Source of the DNA: Inmirania thermothiophila
GTDB taxonomy: Bacteria > Pseudomonadota > Gammaproteobacteria > DSM-100275
Assembly: GCF_003751635.1 (NCBI RefSeq)
Contig: NZ_RJVI01000001.1
Coordinates: 118,733 to 182,732 of the forward strand
Direction: 5' to 3'
DNA length: 64,000 nucleotides
The notes beneath the pieces were generated by a model that worked only from the letters and a program-made list of their open reading frames with translations, did not search any database and was not told the origin of the DNA. Below are positions 21,012 through 32,274 of the stretch, in pieces (positions within the stretch are counted from its first letter, which is position 1; each line of letters opens with the position of its first letter). Position numbers and translations under genes: made by a program.

Positions 21012-22352
21012 ATGTTCACCCTCGCCCGCCGCGGCGGCCGCAGCGTCAACGTCTGGCCGGGCTTCGTCGACGCCCTCGCCTCGGTGCTGCTGGTCTTCGT
21101 CTTCCTGCTGCTGCTCTTCGTCCTCGCGCAGTTCTACCTCACGGGCGTGATCGCCGCGCGCGACCGCGCCCTCGACCGCCTCCAGCGCAACATCGCCGAG
21201 CTCGCCGAGACCCTCGCCCTGGAGCGCGAGCGCCGCGCCGGGCTGGAGGAGAGCCTGGCCGAGGTCCAGGCCCGCCTGCAGGCGACCCTGGCCGAGCGCG
21301 AGCGCCTCGCCGGGCGGCTGCGCCTGACCACGGCGCGGGCCGAGCAGGCCGAGGCGCGCATCGCCGAGCTGGAGCGCCGCCTCGCCGAGGCCGAGCGCAC
21401 CGTCGCCGCCGATCGCGAGACCATCGAGCTGCGCCTGCGCGAGATCGCGAGCCTGCAGGCCGACATCGCGGCCCTGCGGCAGGTGCGCGAGGAGCTGGAG
21501 CGGCGCGTGGGCATCCTCGCCGCCGCCCTCGAGGAGCGGGGCCGCACCCTCGGCGCCCTGCGCGAGCGCAGCCGCCAGCTGGAGGCGCGTCTCGCCGAGG
21601 CCGAGGAGCGCACCCTGCTCGCCCAGCGCGAGGTGGAGCGGCGCGACATCCGCATCGGCGAGCTCGCCGCCGAGATCGCCGCCCGCGACCGCGCGCTGGC
21701 CGAGGAGCAGCGCCTCTCGGCCGAGGCCCGCAACCAGGTGGCGCTGCTCAACCAGCAGATCGCCGCCCTGCGGGCGCAGATCGCCGAGCTGGAGGCCGCC
21801 CTCGACCTCGCCCAGGGCACGATGGAGAGGCAGAAGGTGGAGATCGCCGAGCTCGGGCGCAAGCTCAACCTGGCGCTGGCCCGGCGGGTGCAGGAGCTTG
21901 CGCGCTACCGCTCGGAGTTCTTCGGCCGCCTGCGCGAGGTGCTGGGCGAGCACCCGGGGATCCGCATCGTCGGCGACCGCTTCGTCTTCGCCTCCGAGAT
22001 CTTCTTCGACACCGCCTCGGCGGCGCTGCGCGAGGAGGGCAAGCGCCAGCTCGCGCGGCTGGCCGCGACCCTCAAGGACGTGGCGGCGCGCATCCCGCCC
22101 GAGATCGACTGGGTGCTGCGCATCGACGGCCACACCGACCGCCGCCCCATCCACACCGCCGAGTTCCCCTCCAACTGGGAGCTCTCCACCGCCCGCGCCC
22201 TCGCGGTGGTCCGCTTCCTCACCGCCCAGGGCATCCCCGCGCACCGGCTCGTGGCCGCGGGCTTCGGCGAGCACCGCCCCATCGACCCCGCCGACACCCC
22301 CGAGGCCTGGGCCCGCAACCGCCGCATCGAGATCAAGCTCACCCAGCCCTGA
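21012..22352 (+). CDS. MotB-like OmpA-domain protein with long coiled-coil stalk
   Basis: Partner of the preceding channel protein, 446 residues. A short cytoplasmic N-terminus is followed by one span (about 17-40) carrying D20 in WPGFVDALAS, at the place of the proton-accepting Asp of MotB. Residues about 45-310 are a near-continuous coiled coil of Glu/Arg/Ala/Leu heptads, much longer than in MotB. Residues about 324-446 form an OmpA-type peptidoglycan-binding domain with DGHTDRRP and NWELSTARA. Such pairs resemble ZorA/ZorB but also occur outside defence loci. A hairpin terminator follows immediately. Confidence 0.88.
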   Translation: MFTLARRGGRSVNVWPGFVDALASVLLVFVFLLLLFVLAQFYLTGVIAARDRALDRLQRNIAELAETLALERERRAGLEESLAEVQARLQATLAERERLAGRLRLTTARAEQAEARIAELERRLAEAERTVAADRETIELRLREIASLQADIAALRQVREELERRVGILAAALEERGRTLGALRERSRQLEARLAEAEERTLLAQREVERRDIRIGELAAEIAARDRALAEEQRLSAEARNQVALLNQQIAALRAQIAELEAALDLAQGTMERQKVEIAELGRKLNLALARRVQELARYRSEFFGRLREVLGEHPGIRIVGDRFVFASEIFFDTASAALREEGKRQLARLAATLKDVAARIPPEIDWVLRIDGHTDRRPIHTAEFPSNWELSTARALAVVRFLTAQGIPAHRLVAAGFGEHRPIDPADTPEAWARNRRIEIKLTQP

Positions 22353-22356
22353 AACG

Positions 22357-22383
22357 GCGACGGCCCCTCGCGGGGGCCGTCGC
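22357..22383. terminator. Bidirectional hairpin terminator
   Basis: Perfect 11-bp inverted repeat (GCGACGGCCCC / GGGGCCGTCGC) with a 5-base loop, four bases after the stop of the MotB-like gene and 24 bases from the end of the convergent ferredoxin gene. No long T-run follows, but position between convergent genes supports a shared terminator. Confidence 0.7.
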
Positions 22384-22407
22384 GGGATCCTTGCGGGCGC
22401 CGCGGCC

Positions 22408-22677
<270 letters not shown>

Positions 22678-22723
22678 TCACCACCAGAAAAAACCGTCTC
22701 AAACTAAGGCTTTATGAGCCCAT

Positions 22724-23821
<1,098 letters not shown>

Positions 23822-23825
<4 letters not shown>

Positions 23826-25135
23826 TCCCCCGCCGCGCCCCCGCCCACCAGCACCGTGACCATGCGCGCCGGGTCGAGGTGGCGGCGGAAGGCCTCGCGC
23901 ACCTGCTCGGCGGTCACCGCCTCGACCCGCTCGGTGAAGCGCTCCAGATAGTCGAGGCCGAGACCGTGGTAGCCGATCAGGGTCAGGTAGCCGAGGATCT
24001 TGCGGTTGCTGTCGATGCGCAGCGGGAAGCCGCCCACGATGCCGCGCCGGGCCGCCTCCAGCTCCTGCGCCGTCGGGCCCTCGCGCAGGTAGCGCCCGAG
24101 CACCTCGCGCACCACCCCCAGCGCCTCCTCGGCGCGCTCGTTGCGCGTCTGCAGCCCGAGCTGGAAGGGGCCGCGCCGACGCATGGGCAGGAAGTAGCTG
24201 TAGACGCTGTAGGCGAGCCCGCGCCGCTCGCGCACCTCCTCGGACAGCCGCGAGACGAGGCCGCTGCCGCCGAGCACGTAGTTGCCCACGTAGAGGGGGA
24301 AGAGGTCGGGGTCGTCGCGACGGATGCCCGGCGCCCCGACGAGGATGTGGGTCTGGGTCGAGGGATGGGGGATGCGGATCAGCCGCGGCCCCGGAAGGTC
24401 CGGCACCGGGGGCAGCGGCGGCGCCGCAGGCCCCCGCGGGATGGCCTCGGCGAGCCGCGCCGCGAGCCGCTCCGCCCCGCGCCGGTCGAGGGCGCCGACG
24501 ATGGCGACGAGGGCGTTGCCGGTGACGTAGTGGCGCCGGTGGAAGGCCACCACGTCCGCGGGCGTCAGCCCCTCCAGCGAGGCGCGGGTCCCCTCCGGCG
24601 GCGAGCCGTAGGGGTGGTCGCCGTAGAGGGCGCGGTAGAAGGCGCGCTCGGCCACCGCGCCCGGCGACTCCTCCGCCGCCTGCAGCCCCACCAGCATGCG
24701 CCGGCGCTCGCGCTCGAAGGCGCCGGGGTCGAGGCGCGGCTTCGCGAGCACCGCGCGCAGGGTCTCCACCGCCGGGGCGAGGAGCTCCGCGTCGGTGAGG
24801 CTGCGCAGGGAAACGGTGGCGCTGTCGCGCCCGGCCTCGACGCCGAAGCGGGCCCCGAGGCCCTCGAAGCGCGCCGCCAGCGCATCGGCGTCCCAGGGCC
24901 CGGCGCCCTCCTCCAGCAGCGAGGCGGTCAGCGCCGCGAGCCCCGGGCGGTCGCCGTCGCGGGCGCTGCCGGCGTCGAAGACGATCTGCACGTCCACCAT
25001 CGGCAGCTCCGGGGCCTGCACGAAGTAGACCGGGACGCCGCCCTCGGTGCGCCAGTGCTCGATGCGCGGCCCCGCGCCCGCCAGCGCCGGAAGCGCCGCC
25101 AGCGCGAGGAGCGCCGCCCGCAGCTCAGCGCCCAT
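23822..25135 (-). CDS. M16 peptidase family protein, non-catalytic partner
   Basis: Exported M16-fold protein of 437 residues with a signal peptide at about 1-20. It lacks the HxxEH zinc motif: the equivalent region (around residues 62-76) reads LAALTASLLEEG. It keeps the paired-domain layout (ALVAIVG... in the second half). Such proteins pair with an active M16 subunit in two-gene systems; the active partner is the gene immediately upstream, with an 11-bp overlap. Substrate unknown. Confidence 0.92.
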
Positions 25136-26456
25136 CGCCGGCCCCTCCCTGCGGCTCCAGCACGGCCACGGTCAGCCCCTCGTCGGTGAGGTACCTGCGG
25201 GCCACGGCCTGGACCTGGGCCGCGGTCACCGCCCGCACGGCGGGGACGTACTCGTCCACCGCCCGCCAGCCGAGGCCCACGGTCTCGGCGATGCCGAGCT
25301 GCATCGCCTGGTAGAAGACCGAGTCGCGCTGGTAGACCGCCGCCGCCACCACCTGCGCCTTGACCCGCGCCAGCTCCTCGTCCGAAACCGGCTCCTCGCG
25401 CAGCCTGCGCACCTGCGCGCGCAGCGCCGCCTCCAGCTCGGCGACGTCGTGGCCGGGGGCGGGGGTGGCCTCGAGCACGAGCAGCGTGGGCAGACGGTCG
25501 TAGAGGCTGTAGCCGGCGCCGGCGCTCGCCGCGATCTCGCGCCCGCGCACCAGCTCGCGGGCGAGGCGGGCGCTGGCGCCGCCGTCGAGGATCCCGGCGA
25601 GGACCTCCAGGGCGTAGGCCTCCCAGCGCGGCTCGGCCTGGGCCAGCGCCGGCACCTTGTAGCCCATGAGCAGGAGCGGCACCCGCGCGGGGCGGCGCAC
25701 CGTGATCCGCCGCGGCCCCGTCTGCGGGATCTCGGGCCGCGGCTTGACCGCCGGCGGCGGGGCCGGCGGCACCGGGCCGAAGTGCCGCTCCGCCAGGGCC
25801 CGCACCGCCTCCGGCTCGACGTCGCCCACCACCACCAGGGTGGCGTTGCTGGGGGCGTAGAAGCGCCGGTACCAGGTGAGGAGGTCGTCCCGGGTGACGT
25901 GCCTGAGGTCGTCCATCCACCCGATCACAGGGATGCGCTGGGGCCCGGAGAGGAAGGCCGTGGCCTTGAAGCGCTCGTAGGTGAAGGCCTGGGGGTCGTC
26001 CTCGGTGCGCAGGCGCCGCTCCTCCATCACCACCTGCGCCTCCTTGCGCAGCTCCTCCTCGGGGAGGAGGAGGTTGCGCATGCGGTCGGCCTCGAGGGCG
26101 AAGGCCACCTCGAGGCGGTCGCGGGCCAGGGTCTGGAAGTAGGCGGTGTAGTCCTGCCCGGTGAAGGCGTTCTCGCGCCCGCCCAGCTCGGCGATGATGC
26201 GGGAGAACTCGCCCGCCGGATGCGCCGGCGTGCCCTTGAACATCATGTGCTCGAGCAGGTGGGAGATGCCGGTGATGCCGTCGTGCTCGTAGCTCGAGCC
26301 CACCCGGTACCAGACCTGCGACACCACCACCGGGGCGCGGTGGTCCTCCTTCACCAGCAGCTTCAGCCCGTTGTCGAGCCGGTACTCGGCGACGCCGCCC
26401 GCGAGCGCCCACGGCGCGAAGGCGGCGAGCAGCCACGCCCACCCTCGTCGGTGCAT
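25125..26456 (-). CDS. M16 zinc peptidase (pitrilysin family), catalytic subunit
   Basis: Periplasmic metallopeptidase of 443 residues. Signal peptide about 1-19 (ends WALAGG), then [11 protein letters not shown] and the inverted zinc motif H66-L-L-E69-H70 in [14 protein letters not shown]; downstream [10 protein letters not shown] supplies the third ligand glutamate. Start ATG at 26456 has GGAGGATCC upstream. First of the two-gene M16 operon and divergent from ftsY, an arrangement common in gammaproteobacteria. Confidence 0.95.
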   Translation of the reverse strand: MHRRGWAWLLAAFAPWALAGGVAEYRLDNGLKLLVKEDHRAPVVVSQVWYRVGSSYEHDGITGISHLLEHMMFKGTPAHPAGEFSRIIAELGGRENAFTGQDYTAYFQTLARDRLEVAFALEADRMRNLLLPEEELRKEAQVVMEERRLRTEDDPQAFTYERFKATAFLSGPQRIPVIGWMDDLRHVTRDDLLTWYRRFYAPSNATLVVVGDVEPEAVRALAERHFGPVPPAPPPAVKPRPEIPQTGPRRITVRRPARVPLLLMGYKVPALAQAEPRWEAYALEVLAGILDGGASARLARELVRGREIAASAGAGYSLYDRLPTLLVLEATPAPGHDVAELEAALRAQVRRLREEPVSDEELARVKAQVVAAAVYQRDSVFYQAMQLGIAETVGLGWRAVDEYVPAVRAVTAAQVQAVARRYLTDEGLTVAVLEPQGGAGDGR

Positions 26457-26552
26457 CGGATCCTCCCTCCGCCGCCCCCCGCGGGGGCTGTGGTAGCATA
26501 GCGCACGCCCGCCCACGGCCGCGGGCACACCCACCCTTCGACCGGTCCGGAG

Positions 26553-27533
26553 ATGTTCGGTTTCCGAAAGCGCCGTGCCCGTGACGGGGCGGACGAGAGG
26601 CAGGGGCTCCTCGCGCGCCTGCGCGAGCGCCTGGCGCGCACCCGCGGCGGCCTCGGCGGCGGGCTGGCGGCGCTACTTCGCGGCCGCGGCGTCGACGAGG
26701 AGGTCCTCGAGGAGATCGAGGCGCGGCTGCTCCTCGCCGACGTCGGCGTGACCGCCACCACGGAGCTGGTGGATGCGCTGCGCCGCAGCCGCCCGCGCAG
26801 CGGCGACGAGGTGGTGGCGGTGCTGCGCGAGCGGATGCTGGAGATCCTCGCCCCCTGCGCGCGGCCGCTGGAGATCCCGGACGAGGCGCACCCCTTCACC
26901 ATCCTCACCGTGGGCGTCAACGGCGTCGGCAAGACCACCACCATCGGCAAGCTGGCGCGGCGCCTGCGCGACGAGGGCCTGGGGGTGCTGCTCGCCGCCG
27001 GCGACACCTTCCGCGCCGCCGCGGTGGAGCAGCTCCAGGCCTGGGGCGAGCGCAACGGCGTGCCGGTCGTCGCCCAGGGCACCGGGGCCGACGCCGCCTC
27101 GGTGATCCACGACGCCATGACCGCGGCGAAGGCGCGCGGCATCGACGTCGTCGTCGCCGACACCGCCGGACGCCTCCACACCAAGCACAACCTCATGGAG
27201 GAGCTGCGCAAGATCCGCCGCGTCATGGCCCGCCTCGACCCCGGCGCGCCCCACGAGGTGCTGCTGGTGCTGGACGCCACCACGGGGCAGAACGCCCTCG
27301 CCCAGGCGCGCCGCTTCCACGACGCCGTGGGCGTGACCGGCATCGCCCTGACCAAGCTCGACGGCACCGCCCGCGGCGGCATCGTGCTCGCCATCGCGCG
27401 CGAGCTCGCGCTGCCGATCCGGTTCATCGGCATCGGCGAGGGCGCCGAGGACCTGCGCCCCTTCGACGCCGAGGCCTTCGTCGATGCCATCCTCGATCCC
27501 GGCGGGGAGGGGGAGGCGGTGGCGGACGGCTGA
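26553..27533 (+). CDS. ftsY: Signal recognition particle receptor FtsY
   Basis: SRP-receptor GTPase that docks ribosome-SRP complexes at the membrane. The 326-residue form has only a short basic N-terminus before the NG domain, unlike the long acidic A-domain of E. coli (497 aa). G1 loop GVNGVGKTT at 121-129, [16 protein letters not shown] and [10 protein letters not shown] are all present. First gene of ftsY-ftsE-ftsX. A TAGCAT -10-like sequence lies at 26494-26499 in the gap to the divergent M16 gene. Confidence 0.97.
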   Translation: MFGFRKRRARDGADERQGLLARLRERLARTRGGLGGGLAALLRGRGVDEEVLEEIEARLLLADVGVTATTELVDALRRSRPRSGDEVVAVLRERMLEILAPCARPLEIPDEAHPFTILTVGVNGVGKTTTIGKLARRLRDEGLGVLLAAGDTFRAAAVEQLQAWGERNGVPVVAQGTGADAASVIHDAMTAAKARGIDVVVADTAGRLHTKHNLMEELRKIRRVMARLDPGAPHEVLLVLDATTGQNALAQARRFHDAVGVTGIALTKLDGTARGGIVLAIARELALPIRFIGIGEGAEDLRPFDAEAFVDAILDPGGEGEAVADG

Positions 27534-27544
27534 GGGGGACGGCG

Positions 27545-28222
27545 GTGATCCGCTTCGACGCGGTGAGCAAGCGCTACCCCGGCGGCGGCGAGGCCCTGAG
27601 CGAGGTCAGCTTCCATCTCGCCCGCGGCGAGATGGCCTTCCTCACCGGCCACTCCGGCGCCGGCAAGAGCACGCTGCTCAAGCTCGTGGCGGGCATCGAG
27701 CGCGCCACCCGCGGCCAGATCGTGGTCGACGGCGAGAACATCACCCGCCTGCCGCGCCGGCGCCTCCCGCACCTGCGGCGCAAGATCGGCATCATCTTCC
27801 AGGACCACCGGCTGCTCTACGACCGCACCGTCTTCGACAACGTCGCCCTGCCGCTGGTCATCGACGGCCTCGGCCACCGCGAGATCGCCCGCCGCGTGCG
27901 CGCCGCCCTCGACAAGGTGGGCCTGCTCGGCAAGGAGCGGCTCAACCCGGTGGTGCTCTCGGGCGGCGAACAGCAGCGGGTGGGCATCGCCCGCGCCGTA
28001 GTGGCGCGCCCGCCGCTGCTCATCGCCGACGAGCCCACCGGCAACCTCGACCCCGAGCTCTCGGCCGAGATCATGGCGCTGTTCTGCCGCTTCAACGAGG
28101 TCGGGGTGACGGTGCTGGTGGCGAGCCACGACCTCGGGCTCATCCGCCGCCTCGGGCGGCGCATCCTCCGCCTGGACCACGGGCGGCTGGTGGACGACGG
28201 CCGCCCGGGGGCGGCGGCGTGA
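27545..28222 (+). CDS. ftsE: Cell division ATP-binding protein FtsE
   Basis: ABC ATPase that with FtsX activates periplasmic murein hydrolysis at the septum; its partner target EnvC is also encoded in this window. The 225-residue protein has Walker A GHSGAGKS (35-42), signature LSGGEQQR, Walker [10 protein letters not shown] and the H-loop in VLVASHD. Starts GTG at 27545, 11 bases after the ftsY stop, and is coupled to ftsX by GTGA. Confidence 0.97.
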   Translation: MIRFDAVSKRYPGGGEALSEVSFHLARGEMAFLTGHSGAGKSTLLKLVAGIERATRGQIVVDGENITRLPRRRLPHLRRKIGIIFQDHRLLYDRTVFDNVALPLVIDGLGHREIARRVRAALDKVGLLGKERLNPVVLSGGEQQRVGIARAVVARPPLLIADEPTGNLDPELSAEIMALFCRFNEVGVTVLVASHDLGLIRRLGRRILRLDHGRLVDDGRPGAAA

Positions 28223-29184
28223 ACGGGTCCCGGCGGCGGCCGGACCCCGCCCCGCGGCGGCTCGCACCGCCGCTGCGCCTGGCGCAGCGGCACGCCCAGG
28301 CCGGCATCGGCGCCCTCGGCCGGCTCGTGCGCACGCCCCTTGCGAGCCTCATGACCGCGGCGGTGATCGGCATCGCGCTCGCGCTGCCGGCCCTCTTCTA
28401 CGTGCTGCTCGACAACGCCCGCGCCCTGCTCGGGGGCTGGGAGAGCGGGGCCCAGATCTCGCTGTTCCTGCGCGACGAGGTCGGGGACGAGGAGGCCGCG
28501 GCCCTCGCCGAGGCGCTGCGCACCCGCGCGGAGGTGGCCTCGGTGCGCCTCATCCGACGCGAGGAGGCGCTCGAGGAGTTCCGCCGCCACTCCGGCCTCG
28601 GCGCCGCCCTGGACCTCCTGCCGGACAACCCGCTGCCGGCGGTGGTGGTGGTCACGCCCCGCCCCGAGGCGGCGACCCCGGAGGGGAGCGGGCGGCTGCG
28701 GGAGGCCCTCGCCGCCCTGCCCGAGGTGGAAGCGGCGCAGCTCGATCTCGCCTGGCTCCGCCGCCTGCATGCCCTGCTCGCCCTGGCGCGGCGGGGCGTG
28801 CTCCTGCTCGGGGCGCTGCTCGCCGCCGCCGTGCTGCTGGTGGTGGGCAACACCATCCGCCTCGACATCCAGAACCGCCGCCAGGAGATCGAGGTGATGA
28901 AGCTCGTCGGCGCGGGCGACGCCTTCGTGCGCCGGCCCTTCCTCTACGGCGGGATGTGGTACGGCCTCGCCGGCGGGGTCATCGCCTGGCTCCTGGTCCA
29001 GGGCGCCTTGTGGCTGCTGCGCGGCCCGGCGGGCGAGCTCGCCGGCCTCTACGGCAGCGAGCGCACCCTGCGCCTGATGGACGGCACGGCGAGCCTCGTC
29101 CTCCTCGCCGTCGCCGCCGCCCTCGGGCTGGCCGGCTCGTGGCTCGCGGTGGGCCGCCACCTGCGCGCCATCGAGCCGCGCTGA
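28219..29184 (+). CDS. ftsX: Cell division protein FtsX
   Basis: Polytopic membrane partner of FtsE, 321 residues with four predicted spans: one near 45-65 after an Arg/Pro-rich cytoplasmic N-terminus, then a periplasmic loop that in E. coli binds EnvC, and three spans in about 195-315. Conserved [19 protein letters not shown] lies after the second span. GTG start inside the ftsE stop (28219-28222). In E. coli rpoH follows; here a ttcA-like gene does. Confidence 0.96.
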   Translation: MNGSRRRPDPAPRRLAPPLRLAQRHAQAGIGALGRLVRTPLASLMTAAVIGIALALPALFYVLLDNARALLGGWESGAQISLFLRDEVGDEEAAALAEALRTRAEVASVRLIRREEALEEFRRHSGLGAALDLLPDNPLPAVVVVTPRPEAATPEGSGRLREALAALPEVEAAQLDLAWLRRLHALLALARRGVLLLGALLAAAVLLVVGNTIRLDIQNRRQEIEVMKLVGAGDAFVRRPFLYGGMWYGLAGGVIAWLLVQGALWLLRGPAGELAGLYGSERTLRLMDGTASLVLLAVAAALGLAGSWLAVGRHLRAIEPR

Positions 29185-29231
29185 GACCACCCCCCCTTGC
29201 CGGCGCCGCGGGGCGGGGCTAAGGTGCCGCC

Positions 29232-29993
29232 ATGGACGCCGTGACCCCGCCCAAGTCGATCCTGCGCCTCGCCGGACGCGCCATCGGCGACTACGACATG
29301 ATCCGCGACGGCGACCGCATCCTAGTGGCGGTCTCCGGCGGCAAGGACTCCCTCACCCTGCTGCACGTGCTGCTCGCCCTGCGCCGGCGCGCGCCGGTGC
29401 GCTTCGGGCTCGGCGTCTTCACCTTCGACCCCGAGATCGAGGGCTTCGAGCCCGCGCCCCTGCGCGACTACGTCGCCGCCCTCGGCCTGCCCATGCACTA
29501 CCACGCCGAGCCCATGATCCAGCGCGCCCGCGACCACATGGAGGAGGGCGGCTCCTTCTGCGCCTTCTGCTCGCGCATCAAGCGCGGGGTGATGTACCGC
29601 ATCGCCCGCAGCCACGGCTACAACGTCCTCGCCCTCGGCCAGCACCTGGACGATCTCGCCGAGAGCTTCCTCATGTCGGCCTTCGACAAGGGCCGGCTCG
29701 AGACCATGAAGGCCCACTACCTCAACGACGCCGGGGACGTGCGCGTCATCCGCCCGCTGGTCTACGTGCGCGAGCGCCAGACCGCCGCCTTCGCCGAGGC
29801 CGCGGGCCTGCCGGTGGTGCCGGACTCCTGCCCCGCCTGCTTCCGTATGCCCACCCGGCGCGCCCACATGAAGGCCCTGCTCGCCGCGGAGGAGAAGGCG
29901 CAGCCGCGGCTCTTCCGCAGCCTCCTCTCGGCCATGCGCCCGCTCATGGGCGCACCGCCGCGGGCCGAGGCCGGCCTTCGGCGCAGCGCGTGA
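29232..29993 (+). CDS. ttcA: TtcA-family PP-loop ATPase (tRNA 2-thiocytidine synthesis)
   Basis: Probable Fe-S-dependent thiolation of cytidine 32 in tRNA. The PP-loop is SGGKDS at 35-40; C110-A-F-C113 in FCAFCSRIKRG is the conserved pair that binds the cluster, and a second pair C200-P-A-C203 could supply the third ligand cysteine. At 253 residues it is shorter than E. coli TtcA (311). Downstream of the second pair the sequence RMPTRRAHMKALLAAEE differs from the enteric form, so another tRNA or sulfur substrate remains possible. Coupled (GTGA) to the DUF2007 gene. Confidence 0.85.
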   Translation: MDAVTPPKSILRLAGRAIGDYDMIRDGDRILVAVSGGKDSLTLLHVLLALRRRAPVRFGLGVFTFDPEIEGFEPAPLRDYVAALGLPMHYHAEPMIQRARDHMEEGGSFCAFCSRIKRGVMYRIARSHGYNVLALGQHLDDLAESFLMSAFDKGRLETMKAHYLNDAGDVRVIRPLVYVRERQTAAFAEAAGLPVVPDSCPACFRMPTRRAHMKALLAAEEKAQPRLFRSLLSAMRPLMGAPPRAEAGLRRSA

Positions 29994-30235
29994 GCGACGA
30001 GCTGGTCACCGTCGCCACCTTCGACACCATGCCCGACGCCCACATCGCGCTCGGGCGGCTGCGCGCCGAGGGCATCGAGGCGGTGCTCGCCGACGAGCAC
30101 CTGGTGCAGACCGACTGGCTCTACGGCATCGCCGTCGGCGGCATCAAGCTGCGCGTGCGCGCGGCCGACGCCGCCCGCGCCCGCGCCGTCCTCGCCACCG
30201 ACTATTCCGGCGAGCTCGACGACGGCGGCGCCTGA
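29990..30235 (+). CDS. DUF2007 domain protein
   Basis: Small cytoplasmic protein of 81 residues consisting almost wholly of a DUF2007 domain: VTVATFDTMPDAHIALGRL (6-24), GIEAVLADEHLV and the IKLRVRAADAARARAVL repeat-like end. The family is annotated as putative signal-transducing but has no proven activity. GTG start overlaps the ttcA stop (29990-29993). Its 3' end overlaps the convergent methyltransferase gene by 34 bases. Confidence 0.85.
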   Translation: MSDELVTVATFDTMPDAHIALGRLRAEGIEAVLADEHLVQTDWLYGIAVGGIKLRVRAADAARARAVLATDYSGELDDGGA

Positions 30236-30816
30236 GGGGGGAGGCGCTGGGCCACCAGATAGGCCTCGCCGCGCAGCCCCTGCGTCATGTCGCCCACCGC
30301 CCCCTCGTCGCGGTAGACGCGGGGGACGAGCCCTGGGAACAGGCGCAGCAGCTCGCCGTCGGCGAGGCGGAAGCCGGGGTCGCGCGGCCCGCGCCGGCCC
30401 GCCCCCGCACGCGTGTGGGTCTGATAGAAGAGCAGCCCGCCGGGGCGCAGGGCCGCGGCGATGGCCGGACACAGCGCCCGCTCGAGGAAGTAGCTCACGA
30501 CGACGACATCGAAGGCCTGCGCCGGGGGCGGCTCGGCGACGACGTCGCGCACCGCGGCCGCAAGCGCCAGCCCCTCGAGCGCCGCCCGCTCGCGCAGGGC
30601 GGCGATGGCCACCGGCGAAAGATCCCAGGCCGTGACCGCGAGGCCCCGCGCGGCGAGCAGCAGCGCGTTGGCGCCGAAGCCGCAGGCGATCTCGAGGGCG
30701 CGGCCGCGCGCGGGCAGCAAATGCAGGTTCTCGCTGAGCACGCGCGCCGGGCGCGCCCGCGCCGGATCCCGCATCCGGTAGCGGGCGTCCCACAGGGCAC
30801 GGCGGTCCTCGCCCAC
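30202..30816 (-). CDS. Class I SAM-dependent methyltransferase (TehB-like)
   Basis: 204-residue methyltransferase. The SAM-binding loop is LEIACGFGANALLLA (about 41-55), followed by VTAWDLSPVAIAAL and the motif-IV region FDVVVVSYFLERALCPAI. Start WDARYRMRDP is typical of small TehB/thiopurine-methyltransferase-like proteins. Substrate unknown. It follows the second trkH gene by 4 bases and closes the long minus-strand run starting at def. Confidence 0.85.
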   Translation of the reverse strand: MGEDRRALWDARYRMRDPARARPARVLSENLHLLPARGRALEIACGFGANALLLAARGLAVTAWDLSPVAIAALRERAALEGLALAAAVRDVVAEPPPAQAFDVVVVSYFLERALCPAIAAALRPGGLLFYQTHTRAGAGRRGPRDPGFRLADGELLRLFPGLVPRVYRDEGAVGDMTQGLRGEAYLVAQRLPPQAPPSSSSPE

Positions 30817-30820
30817 GGCC

Positions 30821-32269
30821 TCAGCCCCTCCAGAAGCCCGGCGAGAGGATCACGAGCAGGGTGAACAGCTCCAGCCGCCCCAGCAGCATGGAGAGGATCA
30901 GCACCCACTTGCCCGCCGTGGAGACCGAGGCGAAGTTGGCGGCGACCTCGCCGAGGCCGGGACCGAGGACGTTGAGGGTGGCGGCCACCGCGGAGAAGGC
31001 CGAGAGCACGTCGAGCCCCGCCGCCACCATGAGCATGGTCAGGGTCGCGGTGGCCGCCATGTAGAGGGCAAAGAACCCCCACACGGCCCCCACCACGGTC
31101 TCGCTCATGACGTGCCCCCCGAGCTTGATCGGCAGCACGCCGCGCGGATGCACCAGCCGCCCCACCTCGCGCACCCCCTGCTTGAGCAGCAGCAGCACGC
31201 GCACCACCTTCATGCCCCCCGCGGTGGAGCCGGCGCAGCCGCCGATGAAGCTGATGTAGATCAGGAAGATGGGCAGGAACGAGGGCCAGGAGGCGAAGGC
31301 GTCGGTGGTGAAGCCGGTGCTGGTGACGACCGAGATGACCTGGAAGAGGGCGTAGCGCAGGGCCTCGCCGGGCGCCGGGTGGCGGCCGAGCACCGCCAGC
31401 AGCACCGCCACCAGCGCCGTCGCGGCAAGCACGACGGCGAGGAAGGCCCGCGCCTCGGGGTCGCGCAGGTAGAGCCCGGGGCGGCGGCGGTGCAGGGCCA
31501 GGTAGTGGATGCCGAAGTTGAGCGCCCCCGCGAGCATGAAGACGTCGGCGACGGCCTCGATCCAGGGGTTGTCGAAGTAGCCGAGGCTGGCGTCGTGGGT
31601 GGAGAAGCCGCCGGTGGAGATGGTGGAGAAGGCGTGGCCGACGGCGTCGAACCAGTCCATGCCCGCGACCCGGTAGGCGAGCGCGCACAGCACCGTCAGG
31701 CCCACGTAGATAAGCCACAGGGACTGCGCGGTGTGGGCGATGCGGGGGGTGAGCTTCTCGTCCTTCATGGGCCCCGGGGTCTCGGCCCGGTAGAGCTGCA
31801 TGCCGCCGACGCCGAGCATGGGGAAGAGCGCCACCGCCAGGACCACGATCCCCATGCCCCCGAGCCACTGGATCTGCTGCCGGTACCAGAGGATGGAGGG
31901 CGGCAGCCCGTCGAGGCCCCGGATCACCGTCGCCCCCGTGGTGGTGAAGCCCGAGAGGGCCTCGAAGACGGCGTCGGTAAAACCCAGGTGGGGGCTGAAG
32001 TGGAAGGGCAGCGAGCCGATCACGCCGAGGGTGGTCCAGAAGAGCACCACCACCAGGAAGCCCTCGCGGCGGCCGAGCTCGACCCGGCGGCGGCACACCG
32101 GAAGCCACAGGGCAAGGCCCGCCCCCGCGGTGAGGGCGAGGGTGAGGAGGAAGTGGCGGGCCTCGCCGTCGCCGAACCCCAGCGAGACGGCGATGGGCGG
32201 CAGCAGCGTCAGGCTGTAGAGGCTCAGCAGGGCCCCGAGGACGTAGCGGATGGCGCCGACCCGCACCAT
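30821..32269 (-). CDS. trkH: Trk potassium uptake protein TrkH (copy 2, downstream)
   Basis: Membrane subunit of a TrkAH potassium/sodium symporter, 482 residues with four repeated membrane-pore-membrane units. The pore loops read SGFTTTGATV, FSTISTGGFST, SVVTSTGFTT and LNVLGPGLGE, each with the expected selectivity Gly. Start ATG at 32269. It lies 5 bases after another trkH on the same strand; the two are clear paralogues but differ in pore loops 2-4, so they are not recent copies. Heteromer or two separate transporters are both possible. Confidence 0.95.
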   Translation of the reverse strand: MVRVGAIRYVLGALLSLYSLTLLPPIAVSLGFGDGEARHFLLTLALTAGAGLALWLPVCRRRVELGRREGFLVVVLFWTTLGVIGSLPFHFSPHLGFTDAVFEALSGFTTTGATVIRGLDGLPPSILWYRQQIQWLGGMGIVVLAVALFPMLGVGGMQLYRAETPGPMKDEKLTPRIAHTAQSLWLIYVGLTVLCALAYRVAGMDWFDAVGHAFSTISTGGFSTHDASLGYFDNPWIEAVADVFMLAGALNFGIHYLALHRRRPGLYLRDPEARAFLAVVLAATALVAVLLAVLGRHPAPGEALRYALFQVISVVTSTGFTTDAFASWPSFLPIFLIYISFIGGCAGSTAGGMKVVRVLLLLKQGVREVGRLVHPRGVLPIKLGGHVMSETVVGAVWGFFALYMAATATLTMLMVAAGLDVLSAFSAVAATLNVLGPGLGEVAANFASVSTAGKWVLILSMLLGRLELFTLLVILSPGFWRG

Positions 32270-32274
32270 CGGCC

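Noticed and set aside
19907..22352. Complete Zorya-type phage defence system
   Set aside because: The two proteins resemble ZorA and ZorB, but no zorC, zorD or zorE lies next to them; flanking genes are thioredoxin, unknown secreted protein and ferredoxin.
27484..29184. Alternative long plus-strand reading across ftsE in another frame
   Set aside because: The frame that contains ftsX is open upstream through ftsE, but ftsE is clearly coded in its own frame with all ABC motifs, and ftsX starts at GTG 28219.
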